The notes under the pieces: model-generated
What the model saw: only the letters and a program-made list of their open reading frames with translations
Databases searched by the model: none
What the model was told of the DNA's origin: nothing
Made by a program: the position numbers and the translations under genes
Assembly: GCA_016283605.1 (NCBI GenBank)
Contig: JAEENF010000104.1
Location: 1-13,795, forward strand
DNA from: Prevotella sp.
Lineage (GTDB): Bacteria; Bacteroidota; Bacteroidia; Bacteroidales; Bacteroidaceae
Reading direction: 5' to 3'
DNA: 13,795 nt
In this document: positions 6,278 through 13,540 of the stretch, one piece after another
How positions within the stretch are numbered: the stretch's first letter is position 1
How the letters are laid out: every line of letters starts with the position of its first letter

Positions 6278-6790
6278 ATGACAACTAAAACAACATTTTC
6301 GTCAATGACAATTACCATTATCGCGGCGGTGGCGAAGAACAGGGCCATCGGATATAAGAATAAGTTGATTTATTGGTTGCCGAATGATCTGAAGCGGTTT
6401 AAGGCGCTGACTACGGGCCATACGATCATCATGGGGCGCAATACTTTTCTCTCTCTGCCCAAGGGTGCACTGCCCAACCGCAGAAACATTGTGCTGAGTC
6501 GTTCGCAGAAGGCTTTCCCAGGTTGCGACGTCTATGCCTCGTTAGATGAAGCCCTGAAACACTGCACGTCTGATGAGGATATCTACATCATCGGTGGGGC
6601 CTCAGTCTACCGCCAGGCCCTGCCACTGGCTGATCGCCTTTGTCTGACAGAAATCGATGACACACCCGCAGAGGCCGACACCTTCTTCCCCCCTTACGAC
6701 GAAGGCTGGCAAGAAGAAAGTCGTGAGGATCACCCCGCAGATGACCGTCACGACTTCGCTTATTCTTTCGTCGACTATATCAGAAAATAG
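6278..6790 (+). CDS. folA: Dihydrofolate reductase
   Basis: FolA reduces the DHF made by ThyA to THF with NADPH. The protein is 170 residues from ATG 6278. The family match begins at Met10 (ATG 6305, MTITIIAAVAKNRAIG), so the first nine residues may not be real; neither start has a clear Shine-Dalgarno site. Visible motifs are the Met20-loop segment NKLIYWLPNDLKRFK with catalytic Asp37, HTIIMGRNTF (NADPH-binding), LPNRRNIVLSR, IYIIGGASVYRQALPLADRLCLTEID, and a terminal FVDYIRK. The position of the nearly invariant Trp22 (E. coli numbering) is Tyr32 here, with the Trp one residue later. The 3' end overlaps the convergent SGNH hydrolase gene by 11 nt. Confidence 0.95.
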   Translation: MTTKTTFSSMTITIIAAVAKNRAIGYKNKLIYWLPNDLKRFKALTTGHTIIMGRNTFLSLPKGALPNRRNIVLSRSQKAFPGCDVYASLDEALKHCTSDEDIYIIGGASVYRQALPLADRLCLTEIDDTPAEADTFFPPYDEGWQEESREDHPADDRHDFAYSFVDYIRK

Positions 6791-7586
6791 GCAGTACTAA
6801 CAACTGTTGCATGATGGTCTTGGCCATCCGTTCATGTCCTGCATCATTCGGATGCAGACGATCTTTTGCACCATCCTTGAAATACGGCACATAGGCGTCC
6901 ATCAACGGATACAGCCCGCAGAGGGCGTTCAGGTCGATCACAGGAACAGCCCACAGGTTACCGGCCTCCTTCACCGACTGCACGTAGGCATCAATATACT
7001 TGCCACATTTATTGGTATAGTCCTCTCGTGGCTGCCAGTTCTTGTCGTTGGCATAGAATTCTGCACGGTGTATCGGCGTCATCAAGACAATCTGTTTGTC
7101 AGGAAACTGCCGTTTCACATAGTCAAGGGCTTTGTTGATACGTCCCCGATAGGTCGAGTCGCTCATCACTGGATAACGGTGTTTACGGTCGACCATGTGT
7201 TTAGGCTCGTGGATACCGGCCATCACCTGTTCATCCTTCTCCGTAAACCACTCTCCGATGGGTACACCGGCATTATAGTCGTTCGTCCCGATGAAGATCA
7301 GGATGGCATCGAAGTCGGCGCCATGTTCCGTCTTTAACTGGTCAGCCTGTCGAGGGATATCATTCCACTGACGGCCGCTGATGCCATATACGTAGGGTTC
7401 TATCTGGAGCCAGTCCTGCAGGAAGCCCCAATACTTCTTTTTTGAACCACTGTTTCTGGGATCGGTAATGGAGTCGCCGAAATAAGCGACACGCTTACCC
7501 TTCCATGGATGTTGGATCAAGGCTTGGGAAAAGGCCGGAACAGCCAACAGCATCACAAGCCATAAGGAGAAAAATCGTTTCACCAT
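6780..7586 (-). CDS. Secreted SGNH/GDSL-family hydrolase
   Basis: A 268-residue esterase/acetylhydrolase-like protein with a signal peptide (about 1-22, hydrophobic core SLWLVMLLAVPAFS). Block I is VAYFGDSITD (catalytic Ser39). Block II is YGISGRQWNDIP (oxyanion Gly71), block III is FIGTNDY (Asn102) and block V is DRLHPNDAGH (Asp242 and His245). The complete SGNH set supports an active serine hydrolase, probably in the periplasm or outside and perhaps acting on O-acetylated or other esterified glycans; the substrate is not visible. It lies 18 nt downstream of dnaA with no terminator between, so it is likely cotranscribed. Its stop overlaps folA by 11 nt. Confidence 0.9.
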   Translation of the reverse strand: MVKRFFSLWLVMLLAVPAFSQALIQHPWKGKRVAYFGDSITDPRNSGSKKKYWGFLQDWLQIEPYVYGISGRQWNDIPRQADQLKTEHGADFDAILIFIGTNDYNAGVPIGEWFTEKDEQVMAGIHEPKHMVDRKHRYPVMSDSTYRGRINKALDYVKRQFPDKQIVLMTPIHRAEFYANDKNWQPREDYTNKCGKYIDAYVQSVKEAGNLWAVPVIDLNALCGLYPLMDAYVPYFKDGAKDRLHPNDAGHERMAKTIMQQLLVLPIF

Positions 7587-7604
7587 CTTTTGGCGGAGCT
7601 TAGT

Positions 7605-9017
7605 TTAAGAGTTCTTCAGTCTAAAGGAATTCTCAATACTGTTGAGTTCATCGCAGAAAGCTTTATCCACTTTCAGACGTTTCTCAATCGTATTACAGGA
7701 ATGAATCACAGTAGAGTGGTCACGACCGCCAATCAGCTGACCGATACGTCCTGCCGGCATCTTCGTGTATTTCTGGGCGAGATACATCGACACCTGACGA
7801 ACCTGCACGAAGTCGCGCCGACGGCTCTTGCTGAACACATGTTGCTGGTCGACATTATAATGCTGGCAAACCTTCTCGAGAATATCATCAATGGTCAACG
7901 GATGATTGTCGACCTTCACGGCACGCTTGATGATACGTTCTGCCAGACGCATGTCGATATTCGTATTATATACAATCGAATAGGCCATCAGTGAGTTCAC
8001 AACTCCTTCCAAGTCACGCACGCTGCCATTGGCCGTCTGTGCAATATAATCAATCACGTCGGCAGGAATGTTCAGACCGTCGCGACGGCACTTCCAGGAG
8101 AGAATATCCTTACAGAGTTGTACGTTGGGCTTCTCCAATTCGGCAATCAGGCCGCAGGAGAAACGGGTAAGCATACGGTCCTGTAACCACTTCAGGTCTA
8201 CAGGAGGACGGTCGGAAGCCAGAATAATCTGCTTACCCAGACGGAACAGGCTATCAAAGATATGGAAGAATGTCTCCACAGTCTTCTGAGCCGTTGCCCA
8301 TTCCTGCACATCATCAACAATCAACACATCGATGGTCTGATAGAAGTTGATGAAGTCGTTCACCGTATTCTGGCGACTGGCATCGGTAAACTGCACCTGG
8401 AATAGGCGGGCACTCACATAGAGCACACGCTTCTGCGGATACAATTCCTTTGCACGTACACCTATTGCATTAATGAGGTGGGTCTTACCACAACCTGAAG
8501 GGCCAAAGACGAAGAAGGGATTAAAGGTCGACTTACCTGGATGCTCCGCAACAGAGAGTCCTACGGTACGAGGCAACTTATTGGAATCACCTTCGATATA
8601 GGTCTGGAAGGTCTTCTTCGGGTCAAGTTGGGGATTGAGGCCCTGAGGAACTGCTGCATCGAGCGTGGTCGGCGTCTTATTGCCACGAGAAGTGGGCTGT
8701 GGCGTATCCACCGATGCAGGGCCATCACTCTCTACCTCCTGTGAAATCTTGTGTGCCTGGTCGGTCATAATCCTGTAACGCAGGATGACATTCGTCTTGA
8801 ACACACGCGCAAGTACCTTACTTAATAGTCCCACGAAGTACTGCTCCAAGTACTCGTAGACGTACGGACTTGGAACCTGCACCAAAAGCGTATGCTCCGA
8901 CTCTGAATAGGATTCAAAGGCGATCGGTGCAAACCACGTTTTAAATTGTTGCTCTGTGACGTTGGCCTTAATGAGACGAAGACACTCGTCCCAGAGCACT
9001 TGGTAACTATTTTGCAT
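7605..9017 (-). CDS. dnaA: Chromosomal replication initiator DnaA
   Basis: DnaA is the AAA+ initiator that opens oriC. The 470-residue protein starts MQNSYQVLWDECLRLIKANV (domain I, about 1-80), followed by a low-complexity Pro/Thr linker (about 90-130). The AAA+ core has Walker A GPSGCGKTHL (172-181), Walker B VLIVDDVQ (231-238), sensor I ILASDRPP and TRFSCGLIAEL with the arginine region. Domain IV has the DnaA signature GRDHSTVIHSCNTIEK (431-446). The frame is open further upstream to an ATG at 9110, but that start would lie upstream of the promoter at 9043-9074 and adds residues unlike any DnaA N-terminus, so ATG 9017 is chosen. The neighbouring dnaN/recF/gyrB set seen in many bacteria is absent, as is usual in Bacteroidetes. 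Confidence 0.97.
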   Translation of the reverse strand: MQNSYQVLWDECLRLIKANVTEQQFKTWFAPIAFESYSESEHTLLVQVPSPYVYEYLEQYFVGLLSKVLARVFKTNVILRYRIMTDQAHKISQEVESDGPASVDTPQPTSRGNKTPTTLDAAVPQGLNPQLDPKKTFQTYIEGDSNKLPRTVGLSVAEHPGKSTFNPFFVFGPSGCGKTHLINAIGVRAKELYPQKRVLYVSARLFQVQFTDASRQNTVNDFINFYQTIDVLIVDDVQEWATAQKTVETFFHIFDSLFRLGKQIILASDRPPVDLKWLQDRMLTRFSCGLIAELEKPNVQLCKDILSWKCRRDGLNIPADVIDYIAQTANGSVRDLEGVVNSLMAYSIVYNTNIDMRLAERIIKRAVKVDNHPLTIDDILEKVCQHYNVDQQHVFSKSRRRDFVQVRQVSMYLAQKYTKMPAGRIGQLIGGRDHSTVIHSCNTIEKRLKVDKAFCDELNSIENSFRLKNS

Positions 9018-9042
9018 CAGTGATTGCTTTAAATTTCGTCTG

Positions 9043-9074
9043 CAAAGTTCGCATTTTTTTTTTGAATAAACAAA
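9043..9074 (-). promoter_or_regulatory. dnaA promoter
   Basis: On the minus strand there is TTTG (9071-9074), a 20-nt spacer that includes a run of ten A (9054-9063), then GAACTTTG (9043-9050). This matches the Bacteroidetes pattern TTTG, 19-21 nt, TAnnTTTG, with one mismatch in the -7 element. Transcription would begin near 9036, about 20 nt before ATG 9017, which supports the shorter DnaA start. Confidence 0.6.
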
Positions 9075-9338
9075 TCCCCCAAAAGAGTATGTCGTGTATA
9101 CATTTGGCATAACTCCCTCTTATATGGCAGGTTATGTCGTTTCACGGAATATAGATTCAAATTAGATATTTGGAATATTGCAACATTCTGAAACAGATAT
9201 AGTTACATTAAAACACAGATGCCATAATCAAAATAAACGCCCGTGAATAATGCCTGTCAGAATCCCCTACTCTTAGGGGGATTGAGACGGTATGATTCAA
9301 AATGGCATAGCGAGATGCCTATTTAGACAAAATTTAAA
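9075..9338. other. Gene-free stretch between the mlaD-like gene and dnaA
   Basis: No plausible gene or RNA family is recognised in these 264 nt. A small hairpin is formed by AATCCCC (9261-9267) and GGGGATT (9277-9283), without a T-run on either strand. GGCAT/ATGCC (9305-9308 region and 9315-9319), followed on the minus strand by ATTTTG, could be a weak terminator for the mlaD-like operon. ATGGCA/TGCCAT words recur near 9123, 9219 and 9303. One 8-of-9 match to a DnaA box (TTATTCACG on the minus strand, 9242-9250) is isolated. Confidence 0.4.
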
Positions 9339-10241
9339 TTACTTGTATTTTTTGCCAAAAAGTGAAAAATGTACATAACGCATCGGACGAGCCTTCAGAT
9401 CGATCATCAGAGAGTCGACATGACCCATGGTCGACGTCATGTTACGATAGAGTTCCTGGTCTCTCATCAACAGTCCGAGCGTACCATCTTTACTATTCAG
9501 TGTGGCTGTCATCTGTTCTACATTCTGAAGTGTCGCATTCACCTTCGACATGGTCATGGCAAGATCCAACTCACTCAGGCCCTTCGTGAGTACCTGGGCA
9601 TTCTCCATCACACCGTCGGCCTTCTGTAAAACCCCAGGAACCTGATGGTCGAGACTTGCCGAGAGATGTTTCAGTTCATTGGTTGTGGATGAGAGGTTTG
9701 TCGTGATCTGGTTGATGTTATCCAGTGATGCCGCCAAGGCCGGATTAGACAACAGGGCGTTTACACTGGCCAGGATAGAGTCGAGTTTCGGCAACATCTT
9801 CTGGAACTGAGGTACCATTTCACTGGCTTTGCTCATAATGCCATGTTGCATATCACCATAAATCGTATCCCCTGGTTCCAACAGGTCAACGGGATTGATG
9901 CCGAAGTTCAGTTCTAGTTTCACATTACCCAACAGGTCACTGGCGATCTCTGCAGAAGTACCTTTCGGCACATTCAGTTTCTTGTCCAGACCCAGGACGG
10001 CAATAATATCATCCTGATTATCGTAATTATAGACGATATCTTCCACCACGCCGACACGGTAACCATTGGCATAGACAGGACTCGACACAGAGAGACCGCT
10101 GATGTCCTTGAACTTCACATAATAGTTGTCATCGGTAGAAAACACGGTGAGTCCCTTTAAGAACTTCAGGCCAAAGAACAATACCACGATTCCGGCTATG
10201 GCCACAAGGGCTATCTGTACTTCTTTCGTAAAACCTTTCAT
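9339..10241 (-). CDS. MlaD/MCE-family lipid transport subunit
   Basis: A 300-residue inner-membrane-anchored periplasmic protein. A single N-terminal transmembrane helix (about 7-28, ALVAIAGIVVLFFGLKFLKG) is followed by an MCE domain (about 38-118: YYVKFKDISGLSVSSPVYANGYRVG split by a strand turn, then GTSAEIASDLLGNVKLELNFG). A long helical, coiled-coil-like region (about 130-275), rich in Leu, Asn, Ser and Thr, precedes a short basic tail. In Mla systems such proteins bind phospholipid between the membranes together with an MlaE permease and MlaF ATPase; those genes are not adjacent here. It lies 11 nt after the amidase gene and is the last gene of the operon, which links lipid trafficking with wall remodelling by position only. 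Confidence 0.9.
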   Translation of the reverse strand: MKGFTKEVQIALVAIAGIVVLFFGLKFLKGLTVFSTDDNYYVKFKDISGLSVSSPVYANGYRVGVVEDIVYNYDNQDDIIAVLGLDKKLNVPKGTSAEIASDLLGNVKLELNFGINPVDLLEPGDTIYGDMQHGIMSKASEMVPQFQKMLPKLDSILASVNALLSNPALAASLDNINQITTNLSSTTNELKHLSASLDHQVPGVLQKADGVMENAQVLTKGLSELDLAMTMSKVNATLQNVEQMTATLNSKDGTLGLLMRDQELYRNMTSTMGHVDSLMIDLKARPMRYVHFSLFGKKYK

Positions 10242-10252
10242 ATCTTATTCCT

Positions 10253-11524
10253 TTATTTCTTTCTGTTTCTGAATATTCTGACAGCTTCCTGGACGTTCAT
10301 CTTCTCACCGTTCCTAAAGGCAATGACAAAAGCCTCAGGGAACTTGGCAAGCAGGGATTTCCGCAACTGGGCAATCTGATTATAGTCGGGAGAGGCTCCA
10401 ATCGTATATTTCACCATGCCACCCTCACGATAGCTGTCGATGTCCTTTTCGTTCTTGAATCGGGCATCATTCGGTTTCAACACCTTACTGCTCGCAAGAA
10501 TCTGTACCTTAAAGATGGGTTCTGAGGAGTTCGACTGAGGTGTAGACTTGACTTCAATCACAGGAGCAGGTTTCTCTTCGGCCACCGGAGCAGGTTTTAC
10601 CTCTTCTACTGGTGCCGGTGCCGGCTCAACTTCCTTTACCTCTTCCACCTCAGCAGGTCTCATCTCTTCCTCAACAGGTTTAGGTGTCTCTTCCGGTTTA
10701 AGGATTCTGGGTTCAGGCAGATAAGGCACCGTAATCTTGCCACTATGCTTCTTCTTATAGGCTGCGAAGGCGTTATAGATACCACGGGCATATCGTCCTG
10801 TAGCTTCAGCGGAGTTCATAAACTGTTCCTCAGCTCTCGAGGAGATGAATCCCAGTTCTATCAGACAGCCCGGCATGGAGGTCAGACGGAGCACCGCGAG
10901 ATTATCCTGATGGGCACCCATATCCTGACGTCCTGTGGCCTCGCAGACATATTTCTGCATATATTTAGCCAGGTCGACGCTGTTCTCCATATTCTTGTCC
11001 TGCACGAACTCGAACATGATATTACTCTCTGGCGAGTTGGGGTCATAACCGTGATAGGTCTGCTTATAGTCCTTTTCCAGATAAATGACGGCATTCTCCT
11101 GTTTAGCCACTTCCAGATTCTCCAGCACACCGTTCTTCTTTCCCGTCCTCCGACTTTTGCCGAGCGTATAGGTCTGGAAACCCATCGCCTGATGGCCTTT
11201 CGGCAAAGAGTTGATATGGATGGAGATAAAGAGGTCGGCCTTGTTCTTGTTCGCAATCTCCGCCCTCTTGTAAAGTTCCACGAAACGGTCGGTCTTACGG
11301 GTGTAGATAACTTTCACGTCAGGACAGTTCTGCTCCACCAGTCTTCCAAAGGCCAGGGCGAACTTCAACGTCAGGTTTTTCTCGTATGAGATGGCGCCCT
11401 TTGCCCCAGGGTCGCCTCCACCATGACCGGCATCGATCACAAGTGTAAACGACTTATTGTCGGCATGGACCATCAACGCCATTGCCAACACACACAGTCC
11501 TATGATATATCTCAACCTATTCAC
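10253..11524 (-). CDS. N-acetylmuramoyl-L-alanine amidase with SPOR-like C-terminal domain
   Basis: A 423-residue periplasmic zinc amidase that cuts stem peptides from glycan strands, usually during cell separation. It has a signal peptide (about 1-21) and an Amidase_3 domain (about 26-255) with zinc ligands His34 (DAGHGGGDPGAKG), Glu48 (SYEKN) and His103 (ISIHIN), and catalytic Glu223 (CLIELGFIS). A Pro/Glu/Val-rich linker follows (about 265-325, repeated PAPVEE/APVAEE). The C-terminal SPOR-like domain (about 335-420, FKVQILASSKV, KYTIGASPDYNQIAQLRKSL, AFVIAF) probably binds denuded glycan at septa. The start is GTG (11522-11524) because in-frame TAG and TGA codons precede it closely; it lies inside a heptad array. 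It is 10 nt from folB and 11 nt from the mlaD-like gene. Confidence 0.93.
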   Translation of the reverse strand: MNRLRYIIGLCVLAMALMVHADNKSFTLVIDAGHGGGDPGAKGAISYEKNLTLKFALAFGRLVEQNCPDVKVIYTRKTDRFVELYKRAEIANKNKADLFISIHINSLPKGHQAMGFQTYTLGKSRRTGKKNGVLENLEVAKQENAVIYLEKDYKQTYHGYDPNSPESNIMFEFVQDKNMENSVDLAKYMQKYVCEATGRQDMGAHQDNLAVLRLTSMPGCLIELGFISSRAEEQFMNSAEATGRYARGIYNAFAAYKKKHSGKITVPYLPEPRILKPEETPKPVEEEMRPAEVEEVKEVEPAPAPVEEVKPAPVAEEKPAPVIEVKSTPQSNSSEPIFKVQILASSKVLKPNDARFKNEKDIDSYREGGMVKYTIGASPDYNQIAQLRKSLLAKFPEAFVIAFRNGEKMNVQEAVRIFRNRKK

Positions 11525-11550
11525 TTTTCACTATTCACTTTTCACTATTC
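11520..11550 (-). repeat. Heptad array carrying the folB stop and the amidase start
   Basis: On the plus strand the units are TTCACTT, TTCACTA, TTCACTT and TTCACTA (11520-11547), then a partial TTC. Read in the gene direction these are AAGTGAA/TAGTGAA alternations. The folB stop TGA (11535-11537) and the amidase GTG start (11522-11524) are both bases of the array, and the whole 10-nt intergenic gap is array. Confidence 0.85.
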
Positions 11551-11915
11551 CAGTGTATCTCCACTGAAGCGCCGTCACAGTCGGCACCTATCGGCGGATT
11601 CTCCTTGGTTATTTCAAGGTCGACAGAAGTCACTAACGGATAACTTGTCTCTATGGCCGAGGCAATACGCTGAGCGACATGCTCCAACAGTTTCGAGGGT
11701 TGTTCCATTTCCCGTTTCAGCAGGGCATAGAGTTCGGCGTAGTTGAGAGTGTCTCCCACCTCATCGCTCTGCATAGCCTGAGCCAGCGGGTATCCCACCC
11801 GAAGTGTCACGAGAAACCAGCCTCCGACCTCCTGTTCTTGTGTCACCACGCCATGTCGGGCGTAGAACCTGACGCGGTGCAACGAAATATAACCTGACTC
11901 CAGCCGCATGACCAC
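11535..11915 (-). CDS. folB: Dihydroneopterin aldolase
   Basis: FolB cleaves 7,8-dihydroneopterin to 6-hydroxymethyl-dihydropterin and glycolaldehyde in folate synthesis. The protein is 126 residues, normal for the family. Motifs are the N-terminal strand ISLHRVRFYARHGVVTQEQE with the conserved Glu, GDTLNYAELYALLKREM, LLEHVAQRIASAI, VTSVDLEITKENPPIGADC (conserved Lys near the pterin site) and the final strand ASVEIHW. Its last residues Asn-Ser-Glu-Lys and the stop are encoded by a heptad array, so the original C-terminus has probably been replaced or trimmed. It starts 3 nt after the upstream gene's stop. It is the third folate/dTMP gene in the window after thyA and folA, in a separate operon. 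Confidence 0.93.
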   Translation of the reverse strand: MVMRLESGYISLHRVRFYARHGVVTQEQEVGGWFLVTLRVGYPLAQAMQSDEVGDTLNYAELYALLKREMEQPSKLLEHVAQRIASAIETSYPLVTSVDLEITKENPPIGADCDGASVEIHWNSEK

Positions 11916-11918
11916 CGA

Positions 11919-12620
11919 TTAGAGTTCTGCTCCCTCTGTCCCCAGATCCATGTCAGTATCCTCATGTACACCGGGGATATACTTCTTCAGGGCACGTTCC
12001 ACGCCAACCTTCCAGGTATTGATGCTCTCGTCGTTCAGCGACAACGAACCGACCAGCTTGATGACATGTTCCAGTGGCATCCGGTAACGTAACACACCAG
12101 AGATCAGCTTCGCATAGTTCCAATATTCCTTATTGAACTTCTCCGAGAGTCCCTCCACAGTGGTCTTATAACCTCGTTTGTTTTCGAACTGGAAATCATA
12201 GCGTTTCGTACCGTCAGGATTCATCTGTTTCAGAATCTTACCCTTCGTCACCGTCTTCGGCAGTACGATACCCTCCTCATCATCCTGCAGACCTGTGAAG
12301 ATCTCATAGGGATAACCGTCGAGGAGTCCGACGAAAGCCACCCATTTCTCCTTATTATTCTGGAATCTGACGACATCGCACTCCAGCACTTGAGGACGGA
12401 CCTCTGTCACCTCAGGTCGACGCAACTGAGCCACAGCGCTGACGGCCTGATCACCCAACAGTAATAACTGCTCGGCCTCTGCGGGCTGCAAGGCTTTAAG
12501 CGCCTTGTCCAACAAGGTCGTCAACTGTTCCTCTGAGAGACTGGTATCTGTTTTCTGTCCTGCGAGCATCAACTCCTGCGCGATGCGTTGCAGGATCTCT
12601 GTTCTTTCTTCTGTCAACAT
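11919..12620 (-). CDS. Standalone protein resembling the C-terminal accessory domain of B12-dependent ribonucleotide reductase
   Basis: A 233-residue cytoplasmic protein with no signal or transmembrane segment. The N-terminal 70 residues are helical and polar (TEERTEILQRIAQELM, EEQLTTLLDKALKAL). From about 75 to 217 it resembles, as I remember it, the C-terminal region of adenosylcobalamin-dependent (class II, NrdJ) reductases of Bacteroidetes: ECDVVRFQNNKEKWVAFVG, GYPYEIFTGLQDD, GIVLPKTVTKGKI, RYDFQFENKRGYKTTVEGL, EYWNYAKLISGVLRYRMP, HVIKLVGSL and INTWKVGVERALKKYIP, a TSCPD-like layout. The catalytic barrel and the Cys-rich zinc/redox tail are absent; it ends DMDLGTEGAEL. It cannot be a reductase itself; a regulatory or evolutionary leftover role is inference. 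It is the first gene of the folB/amidase/mlaD operon, 3 nt before folB. Confidence 0.6.
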   Translation of the reverse strand: MLTEERTEILQRIAQELMLAGQKTDTSLSEEQLTTLLDKALKALQPAEAEQLLLLGDQAVSAVAQLRRPEVTEVRPQVLECDVVRFQNNKEKWVAFVGLLDGYPYEIFTGLQDDEEGIVLPKTVTKGKILKQMNPDGTKRYDFQFENKRGYKTTVEGLSEKFNKEYWNYAKLISGVLRYRMPLEHVIKLVGSLSLNDESINTWKVGVERALKKYIPGVHEDTDMDLGTEGAEL

Positions 12621-12639
12621 AATCTATCGTTTTCGGTTG

Positions 12640-12647
12640 CAAAGATA
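12640..12647 (-). promoter_or_regulatory. -7 element for the NrdJ-tail-like/folB/amidase/mlaD operon
   Basis: The minus strand reads TATCTTTG, a perfect TAnnTTTG. The start of transcription would be near 12633, about 13 nt before ATG 12620. No convincing TTTG -33 element is visible at the right spacing. Confidence 0.55.
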
Positions 12648-12697
12648 CACATAAGTTTTCTATTTCGGGAAACTTTCTCTGTTTTTTTGAGAAAAAG

Positions 12698-12729
12698 TTG
12701 TCCGATTTGGAAAAGAATCACTAACTTTG
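12698..12729 (+). promoter_or_regulatory. Nitroreductase promoter
   Basis: TTG (12698-12700), a 21-nt spacer and TAACTTTG (12722-12729) fit the Bacteroidetes -33/-7 layout. Transcription would start near 12736, giving a leader of about 24 nt before ATG 12760. It is divergent from the 12640-12647 promoter; the two share a 139-nt intergenic region. Confidence 0.6.
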
Positions 12730-12759
12730 CGGCAAGAATTATAACTATTAAACGAACAT

Positions 12760-13527
12760 ATGAAGAATTTACTGACAAGAAAGACTATCCGTAAATACAC
12801 TGACGAGGACGTCAGTGAGGAACTATTGAGCCGTCTGTTGAACGAAGCTGCCCGTACTCAGACCATGGGTAATCTGCAACTCTATAGCGTGGTCGTCACC
12901 CGTTCCAAAGAGATGAAAGAGAAACTGTCGCCTGCTCATTTCAACCAACCGATGGTGAAGGAGGCACCCGTAGTACTGACCATCTGCGCCGATTTCAACC
13001 GCACCAGTTTCTGGGCGAAGTGTCGTAATGCCGAACCTGGCTACGACAACTTCCTGTCGTTTATGAATGCTGCCACCGATGCCCTACTCTATACGCAGAC
13101 GTTGTGTAATCTCTTCGACGAGGAAGGTCTGGGGTATTGCTATCTGGGCACCACCGTCTATCAACCCCAGCAAATCATTGATATCCTGAAATTACCGAAA
13201 CTTGTCATGCCTGTCGCCACCCTCACTGTGGGCTGGCCAGCAGAAGATCCGGAACTCACCGACCGTCTGCCTCTGGAGAGTTTCGTGCACCAAGAGTGTT
13301 ACAACGACTATCTGGGTCAAGATATCGACACCTATTATTATAATAAGGAGCACCTGATAGAGAACCTGCATTTCGTTCGCATCAACAAGAAGGAAACGCT
13401 GGCGCAGGTCTTCACCGACATCCGCTATACCCGTAAGGACAACGAGGCGATGTCGAAGGAACTCCTCCACACGCTGGTCCGGCAAGGTTTCCTACCCAAC
13501 ACCATAGAAATGGGGCCCCTCGTTTGA
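12760..13527 (+). CDS. NfsA-like nitroreductase (FMN-dependent, NAD(P)H oxidoreductase)
   Basis: A 255-residue flavoprotein of the nitroreductase superfamily, long enough for the NfsA/FRP group rather than the shorter NfsB group. The N-terminus has the FMN-phosphate motif RKTIRKYTDEDV, then LLNEAARTQTMGNLQLYSVVVT (the family's SPTxxNxQ region). The middle carries AATDALLYTQTLCNLFDEEGLGYCYLG, with the typical second FMN/dimer segment, then PVATLTVGWPAEDP. The C-terminal extension (about 190-255) includes HFVRINKKETLAQVFTDIRYTRKD, a tail typical of NfsA-like proteins. The physiological substrate is unknown; flavin, quinone or nitro compound reduction is the family range. It is a single-gene unit with its own promoter; its terminator overlaps the last codons. 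Confidence 0.9.
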   Translation: MKNLLTRKTIRKYTDEDVSEELLSRLLNEAARTQTMGNLQLYSVVVTRSKEMKEKLSPAHFNQPMVKEAPVVLTICADFNRTSFWAKCRNAEPGYDNFLSFMNAATDALLYTQTLCNLFDEEGLGYCYLGTTVYQPQQIIDILKLPKLVMPVATLTVGWPAEDPELTDRLPLESFVHQECYNDYLGQDIDTYYYNKEHLIENLHFVRINKKETLAQVFTDIRYTRKDNEAMSKELLHTLVRQGFLPNTIEMGPLV

Positions 13528-13540
13528 GGCGCCCCATTTT
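13508..13540 (+). terminator. Rho-independent terminator overlapping the nitroreductase stop codon
   Basis: AAATGGGGC (13508-13516) pairs with GCCCCATTT (13531-13539). After a C/C mismatch, CCTC (13518-13521) pairs with GAGG (13526-13529) around a GTTT loop. T residues follow through 13541. The stop codon TGA (13525-13527) lies at the loop, and the left arm codes for the last residues EMGPLV. The A-rich left flank could allow weak termination of the opposite strand too. Confidence 0.85.

Noticed and set aside
5469..6790. thyA-folA pair as a mobile antifolate-resistance cassette
   Set aside because: No integron attachment site, transposase or flanking repeats typical of cassettes is seen, and this gene order is an ordinary chromosomal arrangement in Bacteroidetes.
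9261..9283. Hairpin AATCCCC/GGGGATT as a terminator
   Set aside because: No run of T follows on either strand, so intrinsic termination is unlikely; its role is unknown.
9018..9338. Possible replication origin next to dnaA
   Set aside because: Only one imperfect DnaA-box-like site (TTATTCACG, minus strand) is visible and there is no cluster or AT-rich unwinding repeat. Adjacency to dnaA alone is not enough in Bacteroidetes.
10745..11389. Plus-strand open frame (214 codons) opposite the amidase
   Set aside because: It is the complement of a gene with a complete zinc-amidase motif set and shows no domain or start signal of its own.
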